Assembly: GCA_937139475.1 (NCBI GenBank)
Contig: CAKZQF010000031.1
Location: 170,163 to 234,162 of the forward strand
From: an uncultured Gammaproteobacteria bacterium
GTDB taxonomy: Bacteria > Pseudomonadota > Gammaproteobacteria > Enterobacterales > Psychrobiaceae
DNA: 64,000 bases
Direction of reading: 5' to 3'
Under the pieces are notes generated by a model. The model saw nothing but the letters and a program-made list of their open reading frames with translations, did no database searches and had not been told where the DNA came from. The position numbers and the translations under genes are program-made. Below are positions 40,408 through 49,014 of the stretch, one piece after another; position 1 is the stretch's first letter; every line of letters begins with the position of its first letter.

Positions 40408-42026
40408 AGGGACTCTTGCCTAACTGGTTGTTTTGGAACATACACTGTCATGACTGTGCCATGAGGTTTTGCTGGACTAATTGATAGAGAACCGCCTATT
40501 TGGTCAAGGCAGCTTTTGACTAAATACATACCAATGCCATGCCCCATGTCGGTTTTGTTGGTGGTGCCGAGGCTGAAAATATCTTGTAGGCGATTTTCAT
40601 TAATGCCACTACCGTTGTCTTCTATTTCAAAAATAATGTCCGGGCCCAGGTCGGTAATTGCCAACGTGACTTTAGCCTGCTGGCTATCACGGTTAGCTTG
40701 CATGCTTGCATCAAATGCATTGTCAATTAAGTTGCCAATGATGGTTACAAGTTTCTCGTGTGGGATATGTCGTGGTATCTCACAAAGACTACTCTCAGGC
40801 TCGATAACAAAATCGATATGCTGCTCTTTAGCGGCATTATATTTGCCTAGGATAAGCCCGGCGATAATCGGATCCGGGACGGCGCGCAATAAAAACTCGA
40901 TTAAGTCTTGATACCCTTCGGTTTCATTTGAAATTAACTCCAACGCCTCGTCAATTGAGCCAATTTGAATTAAGCCGCCGATGGTATTCAATTTATTAGA
41001 GTATTCGTGGGTTTGTACCCGAAGCATGGTGGAGAATTGTTCAACTTGTGATAGTTTTTTGCTAAGTGCAATCAGCTCATCTTTTAGCTGAAAGGTTAAA
41101 ACAACCCCTTTATCTTTGCCATTAATGAGTAATGGTGTTTTGTTCATTAGTAAGGTGTGGTTTTCTGTGTTTATCTCGATATCGCGCCATGAGGACTGGG
41201 AATGTTCAGAGAACAAAAATTGATACTCGGGAAAGAGTTCAATAATAGGGCTGCCGATAATCGAGCTCTTCACCTTTAACAAGGATTTAGCGACAGGATT
41301 CAAAGTGATTATGAGCCCTCGTTCATCAACGACAATAATTGCGTCTAAAATCGACTCTAAAACGGCTTTTCGCTCGCTATAAGTGCGTGCTATCTCTTCC
41401 GGCTCTAAGCCAAAGATTTCATCACGGTAGCGCTTTGATATATAAAAAGTGTGTCCGATGCCTGCAATGAGCATCAAGCTAAATAACAGAATAAAAGTAC
41501 GCTTAAACTTAGCAACAGAATGGTTAATATCTTCTTTTAGATAGCCAACAGAAACCAGTCCAATAATATCACCATGCTTTGAGCGCACCGGACTTTTACC
41601 GCGTAATGATAACCCTAAACTGCCAACAGCACTGGAAACGTATGACTCCCCTTGGATGAGAGCACGGGAGTTATCCCCGCCTATCATTTTTTTGCCAATT
41701 TTTTCTATATTGGGGTGTGATAAACGTATGCCGTTAGTATCGCCAACCACAATAAATTTTGCATCGACGAGCTGGCGAATTTGTTCAACATGCGCCTGTA
41801 CCATTTTACTGTCATTAATAACGAGTCCGAGACGAATAATTTCACTATTAGCAATGGCTTGAGATACAGCGAGCGCTTTTTTGCCAATTTCCTGTTCAAG
41901 ATTTTGTTGTAAATAATAGATGCTAAACATGGCTAAAGACAGCACCTGAACCACAATAAACAGCAGTGAGAAGCGTGCGATTTTATTGTGTAATCCGGGT
42001 TTCAATAAACGCTGTATTAATGACAT
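40404..42026 (-). CDS. Sensor histidine kinase, CitA/DcuS family
   Basis: Inner-membrane sensor for a di- or tricarboxylate. 540 aa. The start chosen is ATG at 42026 (MSLIQRLLKPGLHNKIARF); a TTG 9 nt earlier is possible and neither has a clear ribosome binding site. Two membrane segments (about 20-40 and 175-195) flank a periplasmic sCache/PAS-like domain with LGLSLRGKSPV. A cytoplasmic PAS (about 215-315) follows. The kinase H-box is QTHEYSNKLNTIGGLIQ, the CitA-type HExxN form. The ATPase domain has DNAFDA, EDNGSG and GHGIGMYLVKS. It is followed by the response regulator with 4 nt overlap. Confidence 0.93.
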   Translation of the reverse strand: MSLIQRLLKPGLHNKIARFSLLFIVVQVLSLAMFSIYYLQQNLEQEIGKKALAVSQAIANSEIIRLGLVINDSKMVQAHVEQIRQLVDAKFIVVGDTNGIRLSHPNIEKIGKKMIGGDNSRALIQGESYVSSAVGSLGLSLRGKSPVRSKHGDIIGLVSVGYLKEDINHSVAKFKRTFILLFSLMLIAGIGHTFYISKRYRDEIFGLEPEEIARTYSERKAVLESILDAIIVVDERGLIITLNPVAKSLLKVKSSIIGSPIIELFPEYQFLFSEHSQSSWRDIEINTENHTLLMNKTPLLINGKDKGVVLTFQLKDELIALSKKLSQVEQFSTMLRVQTHEYSNKLNTIGGLIQIGSIDEALELISNETEGYQDLIEFLLRAVPDPIIAGLILGKYNAAKEQHIDFVIEPESSLCEIPRHIPHEKLVTIIGNLIDNAFDASMQANRDSQQAKVTLAITDLGPDIIFEIEDNGSGINENRLQDIFSLGTTNKTDMGHGIGMYLVKSCLDQIGGSLSISPAKPHGTVMTVYVPKQPVRQESL

Positions 42027-42078
42027 ATTTAGCAACTAGTAAGTAATAAGTTTGAGTATAGTAGAAAGGTGATGGCTT

Positions 42079-42104
42079 TAGGGCACAACAAACCTCATGC
42101 CCTA
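42079..42104 (-). terminator. Hairpin between tctA and the sensor kinase
   Basis: TAGGGCA / TGCCCTA, 7 bp with a 12-nt loop, in the 86-bp gap after tctA. There is no T-run, so it is a candidate attenuator or processing hairpin that would lower kinase expression relative to the transporter. Confidence 0.35.
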
Positions 42105-42112
42105 ATCAGTGT

Positions 42113-43636
42113 TTAGCTTTCTGCGACCGCTGGCTGTGCTTGTTGCTTATTGCCTTTGAGGGTTGAGATTAAAGGCATTAACAATACAAGTGCTGCAATA
42201 CACATAATGGTGAGGGTGATCGGACGATCCCATAGGAAGGTTAATTCCCCATCATATAATGACATTGAGCGACGTAGGTTATTCTCCAGCATCCCACCTA
42301 GAATGAAACCAAGAATCAATGGTGACATACTAAAGTTAAGTAATCGCAGGCCAATAGCGATAATTGCAAAACCAGCCATCATGAAAATATCAAACGCATT
42401 AAACGATACCAGATATACACCGATTAATGAGAAGAATAAAATCAATACCGTCAGCAGTTGCTTAGGCAAGTTAAGCGAACGTGCGATATACGGAATCAGT
42501 GGCAGGTTGATAAACAGCAGTACAATGTTACCAACATACATGGACACAATCACCGACCAAAAAACTTCTGGGTTATCGATAAATAAACGTGGTCCCGGTT
42601 GAATACCATAGGCCATTAATGCACCAAGCATAACCGCTGTCGTGCCTGAGCCGGGAATACCTAAGGTTAAAAGTGGTACGAACGAACCACTGCACGCGGC
42701 ATTGTTTGCGGTCTCTGGAGCTGCCAGTCCACGTAAACTACCTTTACCAAACTTAAGTTTTTCTTTGGCGCTGGCAAGGTTACGTTCAAGGCCGTAAGCC
42801 AGGAATGAAGCAATCGTTGCACCTGCACCTGGTAGTACCCCAACAAAGAAACCTAAGATAGATGAGCGACCAACAGTAGGTGCTACCTGCTTTATTTCTT
42901 GCTTGGTTAGCTTCAAACTGCCCATATTTGATGATGGCGTAGCACCATTGTTGGTATCGTTTTTACCAACAATTGAGAGCAGTGCTTCAGACAATGCAAA
43001 CATAGACATCGCGATTAATAGAAAGCTAATGCCATCGAGTAAATCGATTTGGCCAAAGGTGAATCGCTCGATACCAGAGGCTTGATCGGTACCAACCGTT
43101 GAGAGCATCAAGCCAAAGAGTGTCATCATCAGTGATTTTAAGAAATTACCTTTTGATGAAAATGCCGCAACCGCTGTTAACCCAAGCACAAGCAAGGCAA
43201 AGTAATCTGGGGATTGGAAACTTAAGCTCACTTTTGATAGCGCTGGCGCGGCAATCAATAAAAATATTGCGGCAATGGTTCCGCCACTAAATGAGGCATA
43301 GGCTGCAAGTGCTAGTGCTTTACCCGCTTGACCTTTACAAGCTAAGGGGTAACCATCAAAAGAGGTAGCGACTGTACCTGCAACGCCCGGTGCGTTGATT
43401 AAAATAGATGATGTTGAGCCCCCAAAGATTGCGCCATAATAAACCCCAGCCATTAAGATCATGCCTGATGATGGATCGATACCGTAGGTAATCGGAATCA
43501 TTAACGCAATCGCCGTGATTGGGCCAAGGCCCGGTAGCATGCCAATGAATGTACCGACGAAACAACCAAATATAACGAACATGAGGTTTTGCATTGATAA
43601 TGCGGTCTCAAGTCCTAATAAAATACCTTCACTCAT
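42113..43636 (-). CDS. tctA: Tripartite tricarboxylate transporter, large membrane subunit TctA
   Basis: Transport channel of a TTT-family uptake system for citrate or a similar carboxylate. 507 aa with about twelve membrane segments. Family signatures: the repeated glycine-proline region FIGMLPGLGPITAIALMIP and its partner FFVGVLPGAGATIASFLAY, plus GGSTSSILINAPG and GIPGSGTTAVMLGALM, the two inverted carboxylate-binding motifs. It ends with an Ala/Glu tail in the cytoplasm. The tctB stop is 4 nt upstream. The transporter is driven by an ion gradient; the coupling ion is not readable. Confidence 0.96.
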   Translation of the reverse strand: MSEGILLGLETALSMQNLMFVIFGCFVGTFIGMLPGLGPITAIALMIPITYGIDPSSGMILMAGVYYGAIFGGSTSSILINAPGVAGTVATSFDGYPLACKGQAGKALALAAYASFSGGTIAAIFLLIAAPALSKVSLSFQSPDYFALLVLGLTAVAAFSSKGNFLKSLMMTLFGLMLSTVGTDQASGIERFTFGQIDLLDGISFLLIAMSMFALSEALLSIVGKNDTNNGATPSSNMGSLKLTKQEIKQVAPTVGRSSILGFFVGVLPGAGATIASFLAYGLERNLASAKEKLKFGKGSLRGLAAPETANNAACSGSFVPLLTLGIPGSGTTAVMLGALMAYGIQPGPRLFIDNPEVFWSVIVSMYVGNIVLLFINLPLIPYIARSLNLPKQLLTVLILFFSLIGVYLVSFNAFDIFMMAGFAIIAIGLRLLNFSMSPLILGFILGGMLENNLRRSMSLYDGELTFLWDRPITLTIMCIAALVLLMPLISTLKGNKQQAQPAVAES

Positions 43637-43640
43637 GTCA

Positions 43641-44123
43641 CTAACTCCAAATACTGCCGCTAGATAAATAGATACCCAGCGCTTGCGTCATAATTGCCCA
43701 GAACACTACAACAACGGGTAGTGACGCTAGGAAAATAGTTTTAGGACTACGTTCGCCCATGACTAAATAGCCGATAATTAAAAATAAAGTGGTTGAAACA
43801 ATAAAACCAAGCGGCTCTAAAGTGGCTCCATAAAACAGCATTAAGCCAATTAGCGCAGCAATTTTTAACCAACCCGCCTTATCGAAAGCTTCTTGGTCAT
43901 GTTGTTGTGATGCTTTATTTTTAATGTCTTCAATGACCGATAACAACAAGGCTAAAGAGGAAATGATAATTGATGTTAAAGCGTAAAGTTTTGGCATCGA
44001 TTGCGAGGTGAACGGTTCATATTCTTCGCCCGGATAAAGCGGAATTTGCGTCGCGTAATAGCCATAACACACACTAAAAATGAAGAAGACTAATGCGCCT
44101 AGCTTGTCTCTGGTAATAATCAT
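43641..44123 (-). CDS. tctB: Tripartite tricarboxylate transporter, small membrane subunit TctB
   Basis: Small partner of TctA. 160 aa with four membrane segments (about residues 8-25, 46-64, 88-120 and 130-152); the cytoplasmic loop between the second and third is charged (EDIKNKASQQHDQEAFDKAG). The position directly between tctC and tctA and the length fit TctB; sequence conservation in this family is low. Confidence 0.9.
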   Translation of the reverse strand: MIITRDKLGALVFFIFSVCYGYYATQIPLYPGEEYEPFTSQSMPKLYALTSIIISSLALLLSVIEDIKNKASQQHDQEAFDKAGWLKIAALIGLMLFYGATLEPLGFIVSTTLFLIIGYLVMGERSPKTIFLASLPVVVVFWAIMTQALGIYLSSGSIWS

Positions 44124-44154
44124 AAATCACCTATGTAAATAATTTGTACTGCAA

Positions 44155-44173
44155 GCCCACCCTTAAGGCGGGC
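44155..44173 (-). terminator. tctC-tctB intergenic hairpin
   Basis: GCCCGCC / GGGTGGGC-type stem around TTAA on the minus strand, with one mismatch, 11 nt after the tctC stop. It may protect the tctC mRNA 3' end so that the binding protein is made in excess over the membrane subunits. Confidence 0.4.
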
Positions 44174-44184
44174 CATTTTATAGG

Positions 44185-45165
44185 TTATTTTAAAAAACCT
44201 AGTTCGCGCATTAGATCACCTAACACGACTTCTTGCTCTTCAAGGAATTTGTAGAACTGCCTATCCCCATGGTATAAGTCGACCCAGCCGTTACGGTCTC
44301 GAATCGCTTGCCACTCTGTTGTTTTGTTTAGTGCGCCTAGTTTATCGGCCAGTGCTTTTACTTTGACATCAGGCATACTCGGTGCTGCAAAGAACCCGCG
44401 CCAGTTAGCAAACTTTACGTCATAACCCATCTCAACCAATGTCGGCACATTTGGCGCAGCAGCTACACGTTTTTCTGACGTGATTGCCAAAATACGTACT
44501 TCACCACTATCGGCCATTGTGATTGCTTCACTTAGCCCTGTTGAAAGTAGCGCTGTTTCGCCTGATAGCAATCCTGCCATCGCTTTACCACCTGCATCGT
44601 AAGCGATGTAGGCAAGACGGCGCGGGTTACCACCTGCAATTTTAACCGCTAGTGCGGCGGCCAAATGGTCAGTACTGCCACGAGTCGAACCACCAGCAAA
44701 CTTAACCTTGCGAGGGTTGGCTTTAAAATCGCTAATCACCTGTTCCCAGTCGGTGTATTTTGAGTCGCTACGAACAACAAATGCACCAAAATCAGCAATG
44801 GTTCCAGCGACAGGTTTTAGATCGCGAAATGATTGCGGGAATACGCCAGTTAATGAGCGAATAACGATTGGTGTGGAGTTAACCATTAGCGTATCGGTTT
44901 GCTTAGCTGCCGTCTCAATCATATAAGCGATTGCTTTACCCCCGCCACCACCTGACATGTTTTGGAATGAAGCGTGCTCAATCATTTTCGATTTTAATAA
45001 AGCATCACCGGTACCGCGAGCCGTACCGTCCCAGCCGCCGCCTGGGCCACCAGGGATTAGAAAGTGAATATTGCTCGTATCAATTTTTTCGTTTGCACTG
45101 GCAGTGATACTGCTTAGCGTCATCGCCGTCATGCCAATAGCTGCAAATAATGATTTAATTTTCAT
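44185..45165 (-). CDS. tctC: Tripartite tricarboxylate transporter, periplasmic binding protein TctC
   Basis: Soluble periplasmic receptor that delivers the carboxylate to TctAB. The start chosen is ATG at 45165 (MKIKSLFAAIGMTAMTL), with GGAG 7 nt upstream; the product is 326 aa. The signal peptide ends near ITASANEK. The ligand loop segment IHFLIPGGPGGGWDGTAR is the classical Bug/TctC P-loop-like motif, and the second carboxylate site is in KFAGGSTRGSTDHLAAA. The substrate is not readable. Confidence 0.95.
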   Translation of the reverse strand: MKIKSLFAAIGMTAMTLSSITASANEKIDTSNIHFLIPGGPGGGWDGTARGTGDALLKSKMIEHASFQNMSGGGGGKAIAYMIETAAKQTDTLMVNSTPIVIRSLTGVFPQSFRDLKPVAGTIADFGAFVVRSDSKYTDWEQVISDFKANPRKVKFAGGSTRGSTDHLAAALAVKIAGGNPRRLAYIAYDAGGKAMAGLLSGETALLSTGLSEAITMADSGEVRILAITSEKRVAAAPNVPTLVEMGYDVKFANWRGFFAAPSMPDVKVKALADKLGALNKTTEWQAIRDRNGWVDLYHGDRQFYKFLEEQEVVLGDLMRELGFLK

Positions 45166-45190
45166 AATGTTCTCCAAATGAAGATAAGTA

Positions 45191-45216
45191 AAAGGCATTG
45201 CCTGAGCAGTGCCTTA
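45191..45216 (-). terminator. porin-tctC intergenic hairpin
   Basis: On the minus strand TAAGGCA-CTGC-TCAG-GCAA-TGCCTTTT forms a stem with one mismatch and a 4-nt loop, with four T after it. It lies 7 nt after the porin stop, so some transcripts may end here and give porin excess. Confidence 0.5.
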
Positions 45217-45222
45217 AATTTA

Positions 45223-46563
45223 TTAGAATAAGTATTGAACGCGGAAGGTTAGGGCATCGCCATCATCATGTTGACCAACAAGAGCATTAGCACCTGGGCC
45301 AGAAACATCAGCGCTTAGGTAGTTAGCCATAAACTTGATTTTCTTGTTCAGGTAGTAGTTCACGCCCAATGTGGTTACGTCAGCCTCAGTACCTTGCGTT
45401 GCGCTGGTACTATCCATGTTTGATACACGTGCAAAAACTTCCCATGCGCCATCAGTTGATAGTGGCTTTGGTGAGTTAAACACACCGCGTTTTTTATAAA
45501 CTCGGCTTTCACCCGTTAGGAAGTAGCTTGCCGTGAGGTAGTAGCCATCTTGGCTAAAGTTATTTAATGGATTAACGGCGTTGACATCGCGTTTGGCGTA
45601 TTCTGCTTGAAATGACAGTGGACCATTAACGCTAGCAAACTCAACACCGTATTGATCTAAACTATCAACCGCAAACTTGTTACCACCAGCGGCGTAATCT
45701 ACTAAGCGAATGTTCGTTTCGCGCACTTCACCGCGCGCCACCTTATTACTCATTACGGCGCCGCCAAAGTCACGTGCTGATGCCCATGCACCAAAGTGTA
45801 ATGTCTCAGTTTTAGTGTGTACTGGTGACCAGGTTAGACGACCCGTGTAAGAGAGCGCGAGGTTGTCATTCTCGTTTTTACCGTTACTACCAAAGCTGCC
45901 GCCTTTGTAGGCACCGATAGCATAGCGCAGGCCGCTTTCTTTAAAGTATTGATAAGCCGACACACCAAATTTAAAGTAAGGTGACATAGTATTTGCCAAC
46001 ATTGGACGTGAAATACCGGTGATATGCTTTGAACTTGTTAGTGCTTCTAAACTAATGTCTTCACGGATTTTACCCAGTTTAACGGTTGGGCCATTTTTAA
46101 AGCCTTTATAACGCAGGCGTGCCAGGGTGATTTCGCCTTGGCCTTCTGAGAAATCAAGTAATAGCTTATAGTCCCAAGCATCAGCTTGACCTTCTACGTA
46201 GGTACGAATGCGGCGCGGAAATAGCTCGCTTGCTGACTTACCATCGTTTCCTGCATTGTAAGCGCCGTCGAATACATCAAGGTCTAGTTGAAAACGACCG
46301 CCCATTTCAAACGATTTACTACCATCAGGGCTTTTGGCTTCCAGACCACCGCCTTTGGTTTTTACTTTTGTTTGCTTAACGCTAAGTTTTTCAACCTGCG
46401 CACTAAGTGCTGCTACTTGCTTTTTCAATGTTTCAACATCATCACCAGGAGCGGCAATAGCTACATTTGGTAGTGCGATAGCAGCGATAACTGCCAAGCT
46501 TAATTTCCTAACTTTATTGTTTCCAGATAGGAGATTGCTCAATTTATTGTTTTGATAGTGCAT
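45223..46563 (-). CDS. Outer-membrane porin, OprO/OprP family
   Basis: Trimeric beta-barrel porin. 446 aa. The signal peptide covers about residues 20-38 (LSLAVIAAIALPNVAIAAPG) after a rather long basic N-terminus. A short coiled coil follows (ETLKKQVAALSAQVEKLS, 43-60), then the 16-strand barrel, which opens with FEMGGRFQLDLDVFD and ends with VQYLF, the C-terminal aromatic outer-membrane signal. OprP family members are phosphate- or pyrophosphate-selective, but position ahead of tctCBA and the CitAB-like regulators implies carboxylate passage. Confidence 0.88.
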   Translation of the reverse strand: MHYQNNKLSNLLSGNNKVRKLSLAVIAAIALPNVAIAAPGDDVETLKKQVAALSAQVEKLSVKQTKVKTKGGGLEAKSPDGSKSFEMGGRFQLDLDVFDGAYNAGNDGKSASELFPRRIRTYVEGQADAWDYKLLLDFSEGQGEITLARLRYKGFKNGPTVKLGKIREDISLEALTSSKHITGISRPMLANTMSPYFKFGVSAYQYFKESGLRYAIGAYKGGSFGSNGKNENDNLALSYTGRLTWSPVHTKTETLHFGAWASARDFGGAVMSNKVARGEVRETNIRLVDYAAGGNKFAVDSLDQYGVEFASVNGPLSFQAEYAKRDVNAVNPLNNFSQDGYYLTASYFLTGESRVYKKRGVFNSPKPLSTDGAWEVFARVSNMDSTSATQGTEADVTTLGVNYYLNKKIKFMANYLSADVSGPGANALVGQHDDGDALTFRVQYLF

Positions 46564-46846
46564 GAGGGTTTCTCTGTAGATTGTTTAAAGTTTTTCTTTA
46601 GTGACTCAACCGAAATTGTAAATTAAATGTTAACTAAGTCGCGTTAAGTGCATTCATCATTAAATTTCTGTCACAAAGAGTAAACAAATCGCAAATAAAG
46701 AGTAATGTCGCGATAGTGTTGAAAAAGTACATAAAGTTCACGGTGTTGAGATTTGCGACATAGTAAGATGATATTGCTGATTATTTTTGCTAGTAATGGA
46801 GGCTTGGATTTCGTAGTCTAATATTTTATATATCAAGGGTAGTTAA
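46564..46846. other. Intergenic region: divergent promoters of the tct locus and glutathione peroxidase gene
   Basis: About 280 bp without a gene. The promoter and response-regulator sites of the porin-tctCBA operon should lie in this stretch. No clear palindrome or -10/-35 pair can be named with confidence. Confidence 0.4.
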
Positions 46847-47329
46847 ATGGACAGTCCAATATATGGTTTAACGGCAACCGCAATTAATGGCGATGAAGTT
46901 CAATTGTCTGAATATGCAGGTAAGGTGCTGCTGATTGTTAATACCGCCAGCGAATGTGGCTTTACCAAGCAATATCAAGGGCTACAAAAGTTACATGTAG
47001 ATTTTGCAGCGCAAGGATTTAGCGTACTGGGCTTCCCGTGCAATCAATTTGGCGAGCAAGAAAAAGGGGCGAGTGATGAAATATCACAGTTTTGCCAGCT
47101 CAACTTTGGTGTGACGTTCCCTTTATTTGAGAAAGTTGAGGTCAATGGCGACAATACCCACCCTTTGTTTATTCATTTAAAGGATGCCGCTCGTGGGATA
47201 TTGGGTAGCCAGCGTATCAAGTGGAACTTCACTAAGTTTCTTGTCGATAACCAAGGCAAGGTGATAAAACGCTATAGCCCAATCACAGAACCTGAGAAAA
47301 TCGCAGCTGATATTAAATCTTTGCTTTAA
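46847..47329 (+). CDS. Glutathione peroxidase, Cys type (BtuE-like)
   Basis: Thiol peroxidase that reduces hydrogen and lipid peroxides with glutathione or thioredoxin. 160 aa, cytosolic. The peroxidatic Cys is in NTASECGFTKQYQGLQ (about residue 36), in place of selenocysteine. The tetrad Gln and Trp are in FPCNQFGEQE and KWNFTKFLVD, and the Asn is in the same WNF motif. Start ATG 46847 has AAGGG upstream. No regulator is adjacent. Confidence 0.95.
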   Translation: MDSPIYGLTATAINGDEVQLSEYAGKVLLIVNTASECGFTKQYQGLQKLHVDFAAQGFSVLGFPCNQFGEQEKGASDEISQFCQLNFGVTFPLFEKVEVNGDNTHPLFIHLKDAARGILGSQRIKWNFTKFLVDNQGKVIKRYSPITEPEKIAADIKSLL

Positions 47330-47364
47330 TCAATTGAAGCGAGTGATTCGCAAAGAGGCATGTA

Positions 47365-47886
47365 ATGGAATACGCACCGCAATTTAGCAAGCAAGAGGCA
47401 AGGAGAAGAATCTTCTTAACGATACTCGTCGCGGGCTTTCTCGTACTTGTTCATCTCAAATGGTTGCAGCCACTAATTGTTTTTTATATCGAAACTGCCC
47501 ATTGTCACACGCCATTTGGTTACTCCGGATTTTATGTATTATGGGTAGGAATGTTTGTAGGCATCCCGCTATTTGTCGCACTTAGTATTAGCCCTTGGGC
47601 ATTATCATTAGGAATAAAGGGCCTTATTCACGGTCAGTTTCCACCTAAGGGCATGAAAGTGTACAAACCAACCAAAATTTTACATGGTGGGCTGGGGATG
47701 GCTAAATCGATTGCGCTAATCTTTTTTCCGTTTATTTTTTTAATGATGGCCGTGTGGGGAAGTACGCAAGTCGATAGTATGCCAAAGGCAAGCGAGCAAA
47801 AACTTGATTATCAGCTGTGTGACCTTATTGAGGAGCTGCCACTTAGAGAGCAACTTGAGATAGTGCATGCGACCAAACAACAATAG
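47365..47886 (+). CDS. Uncharacterised membrane protein, three transmembrane segments
   Basis: 173 aa with hydrophobic segments at about 17-35, 52-80 and 112-133. A basic N-terminus (KQEARRR) puts it in the cytoplasm. A short Cys/His loop (ETAHCHTPFGYSG) follows the first segment. The C-terminal tail is acidic and soluble. AGAGG precedes the ATG at good distance. It begins 35 nt after the glutathione peroxidase gene and may be cotranscribed. Family not recognised. Confidence 0.7.
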   Translation: MEYAPQFSKQEARRRIFLTILVAGFLVLVHLKWLQPLIVFYIETAHCHTPFGYSGFYVLWVGMFVGIPLFVALSISPWALSLGIKGLIHGQFPPKGMKVYKPTKILHGGLGMAKSIALIFFPFIFLMMAVWGSTQVDSMPKASEQKLDYQLCDLIEELPLREQLEIVHATKQQ

Positions 47887-47908
47887 CCGCTGCCTGACTT
47901 GTCAACCT

Positions 47909-47974
47909 TATACCAATCCGATTAAGTAGCTTGCCACTCAGTGGGAATTGAAATTACTTTATCTGATTGGTATA
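47909..47974. repeat. TATACCAAT palindromic repeat, copy 2
   Basis: TATACCAATCCGATTAAGT at 47909 onward faces ACTTTATCTGATTGGTATA ending at 47974; the ends TATACCAAT / ATTGGTATA are perfect inverted repeats. Inner blocks match copy 1 at 33122-33178. It lies between two convergent genes and may serve as a transcription stop for both. Confidence 0.78.
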
Positions 47975-47979
47975 ACCTG

Positions 47980-48387
47980 CTACTTACGGCTCGGCTCAAA
48001 CGAGTCATACCTTGGTAAATTAGCATCGAGGTCTTCCCAGTTTGCTTTAGAGGACACAAAGTTATGGGAAATTGGTTTTGTATTGATATCTGAATCAAGG
48101 ATCCCCAACCTTATTCTATAGCGCTTTGGGTCCTGCGCATTAGAGCTATAAACAGGTGAACCGCAATGACTGCAAAAGTGCCGGTCGCGACCTGGTTTAA
48201 AGGAGAATGTGGATAGTTTTTCCTTGCCCAAGGTAACGGTTAAATCGGCAGCACGAATGAAACCATTAGTCGCATATGCCGTACCACTATTTTTTCTACA
48301 CAAAGAACAGTGACAGTGAATAATATCGCTAATTTCACCGTTGATTTCTATAGCGACTTCGCCGCATAAACATTTTCCGTGATACAT
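47980..48387 (-). CDS. GFA-family zinc protein
   Basis: Member of the glutathione-dependent formaldehyde-activating enzyme (Gfa/CENP-V) fold. 135 aa. Zinc-binding cysteines are visible in order: CLCGEV (Cys 6, 8), HCHCSLCRKNSG (Cys 26-31 region) and HFCSHCGSPVYS (about 91-95). Many members of this fold have no known substrate, and real formaldehyde activation is not implied. Confidence 0.9.
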   Translation of the reverse strand: MYHGKCLCGEVAIEINGEISDIIHCHCSLCRKNSGTAYATNGFIRAADLTVTLGKEKLSTFSFKPGRDRHFCSHCGSPVYSSNAQDPKRYRIRLGILDSDINTKPISHNFVSSKANWEDLDANLPRYDSFEPSRK

Positions 48388-48489
48388 GGGGTGTTTATTG
48401 TTCCTAACGTTAATTATTCATTCGATTAGACGCGCTAAATAGCGCTGCCTAGATTGAAAAAGTATGACACTTTCCGCCGCTGGTTGCAG

Positions 48490-48930
48490 CTATTTGTTAG
48501 GGTTGAATTTTAAACGTAATACAACTTCACCACTTGGTTGATGTATTGTCTCCTGATGTGATTCAAAGCCATATTTTTTGTAAAAAGCGCGGCCGATGGT
48601 GTTCTTTTTAAATACTTCAAGCTCAAGTGCACCGTGCAACTCTTGCGCTTTATCCATCATTAATTTGCCCAGTTGTTTGCCATGATATGATGGTTGAAGA
48701 AAAATAGCGCCAACTTCATTGTCTATTAGCGCGATGAAGCCCACCACGTCGGTATCAACCTCAACGACCCAGGTGTCAGCATTAGGTAAATAAAGGCTTG
48801 GGATATCCTTTCTTACTTGTGCTACAAAGTCGCTGGTCAAAAACGGATGCGCTAGGCTATTTGCACTCTCCCATGCTGCCATTAATTGGGTTAGGTCATT
48901 GGCTTGATACTGCCTGATTAACGTAATCAT
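48490..48930 (-). CDS. GNAT-family N-acetyltransferase, YjaB-like
   Basis: Acetyl-CoA-dependent acyltransferase of unknown substrate. The start chosen is ATG at 48930 (MITLIRQYQANDL) because AGAGG lies 8 nt upstream; longer in-frame starts at 48975 and 49014 lack this. 146 aa. The acetyl-CoA site is in FLQPSYHGKQLGKLMM (Q/RxxGxG/A form QLGKL) and the C-terminal motif is NTIGRAFYKKYGFE. Layout resembles E. coli YjaB. It directly follows the AraC-type regulator gene on the same strand. Confidence 0.85.
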   Translation of the reverse strand: MITLIRQYQANDLTQLMAAWESANSLAHPFLTSDFVAQVRKDIPSLYLPNADTWVVEVDTDVVGFIALIDNEVGAIFLQPSYHGKQLGKLMMDKAQELHGALELEVFKKNTIGRAFYKKYGFESHQETIHQPSGEVVLRLKFNPNK

Positions 48931-49014
48931 CGATATGCCTCTGCTGCTGTTAAAAACTAATTCTTGGCTAAGCATAATGGGATTATTCGATGAAGGATTG
49001 AAAAAAAGCGACAA

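Noticed and set aside
42150..42602. 150-codon open frame on the plus strand inside tctA
   Set aside because: It is the antisense of a strongly conserved transporter gene, has no ribosome binding site and codes for a low-complexity protein.
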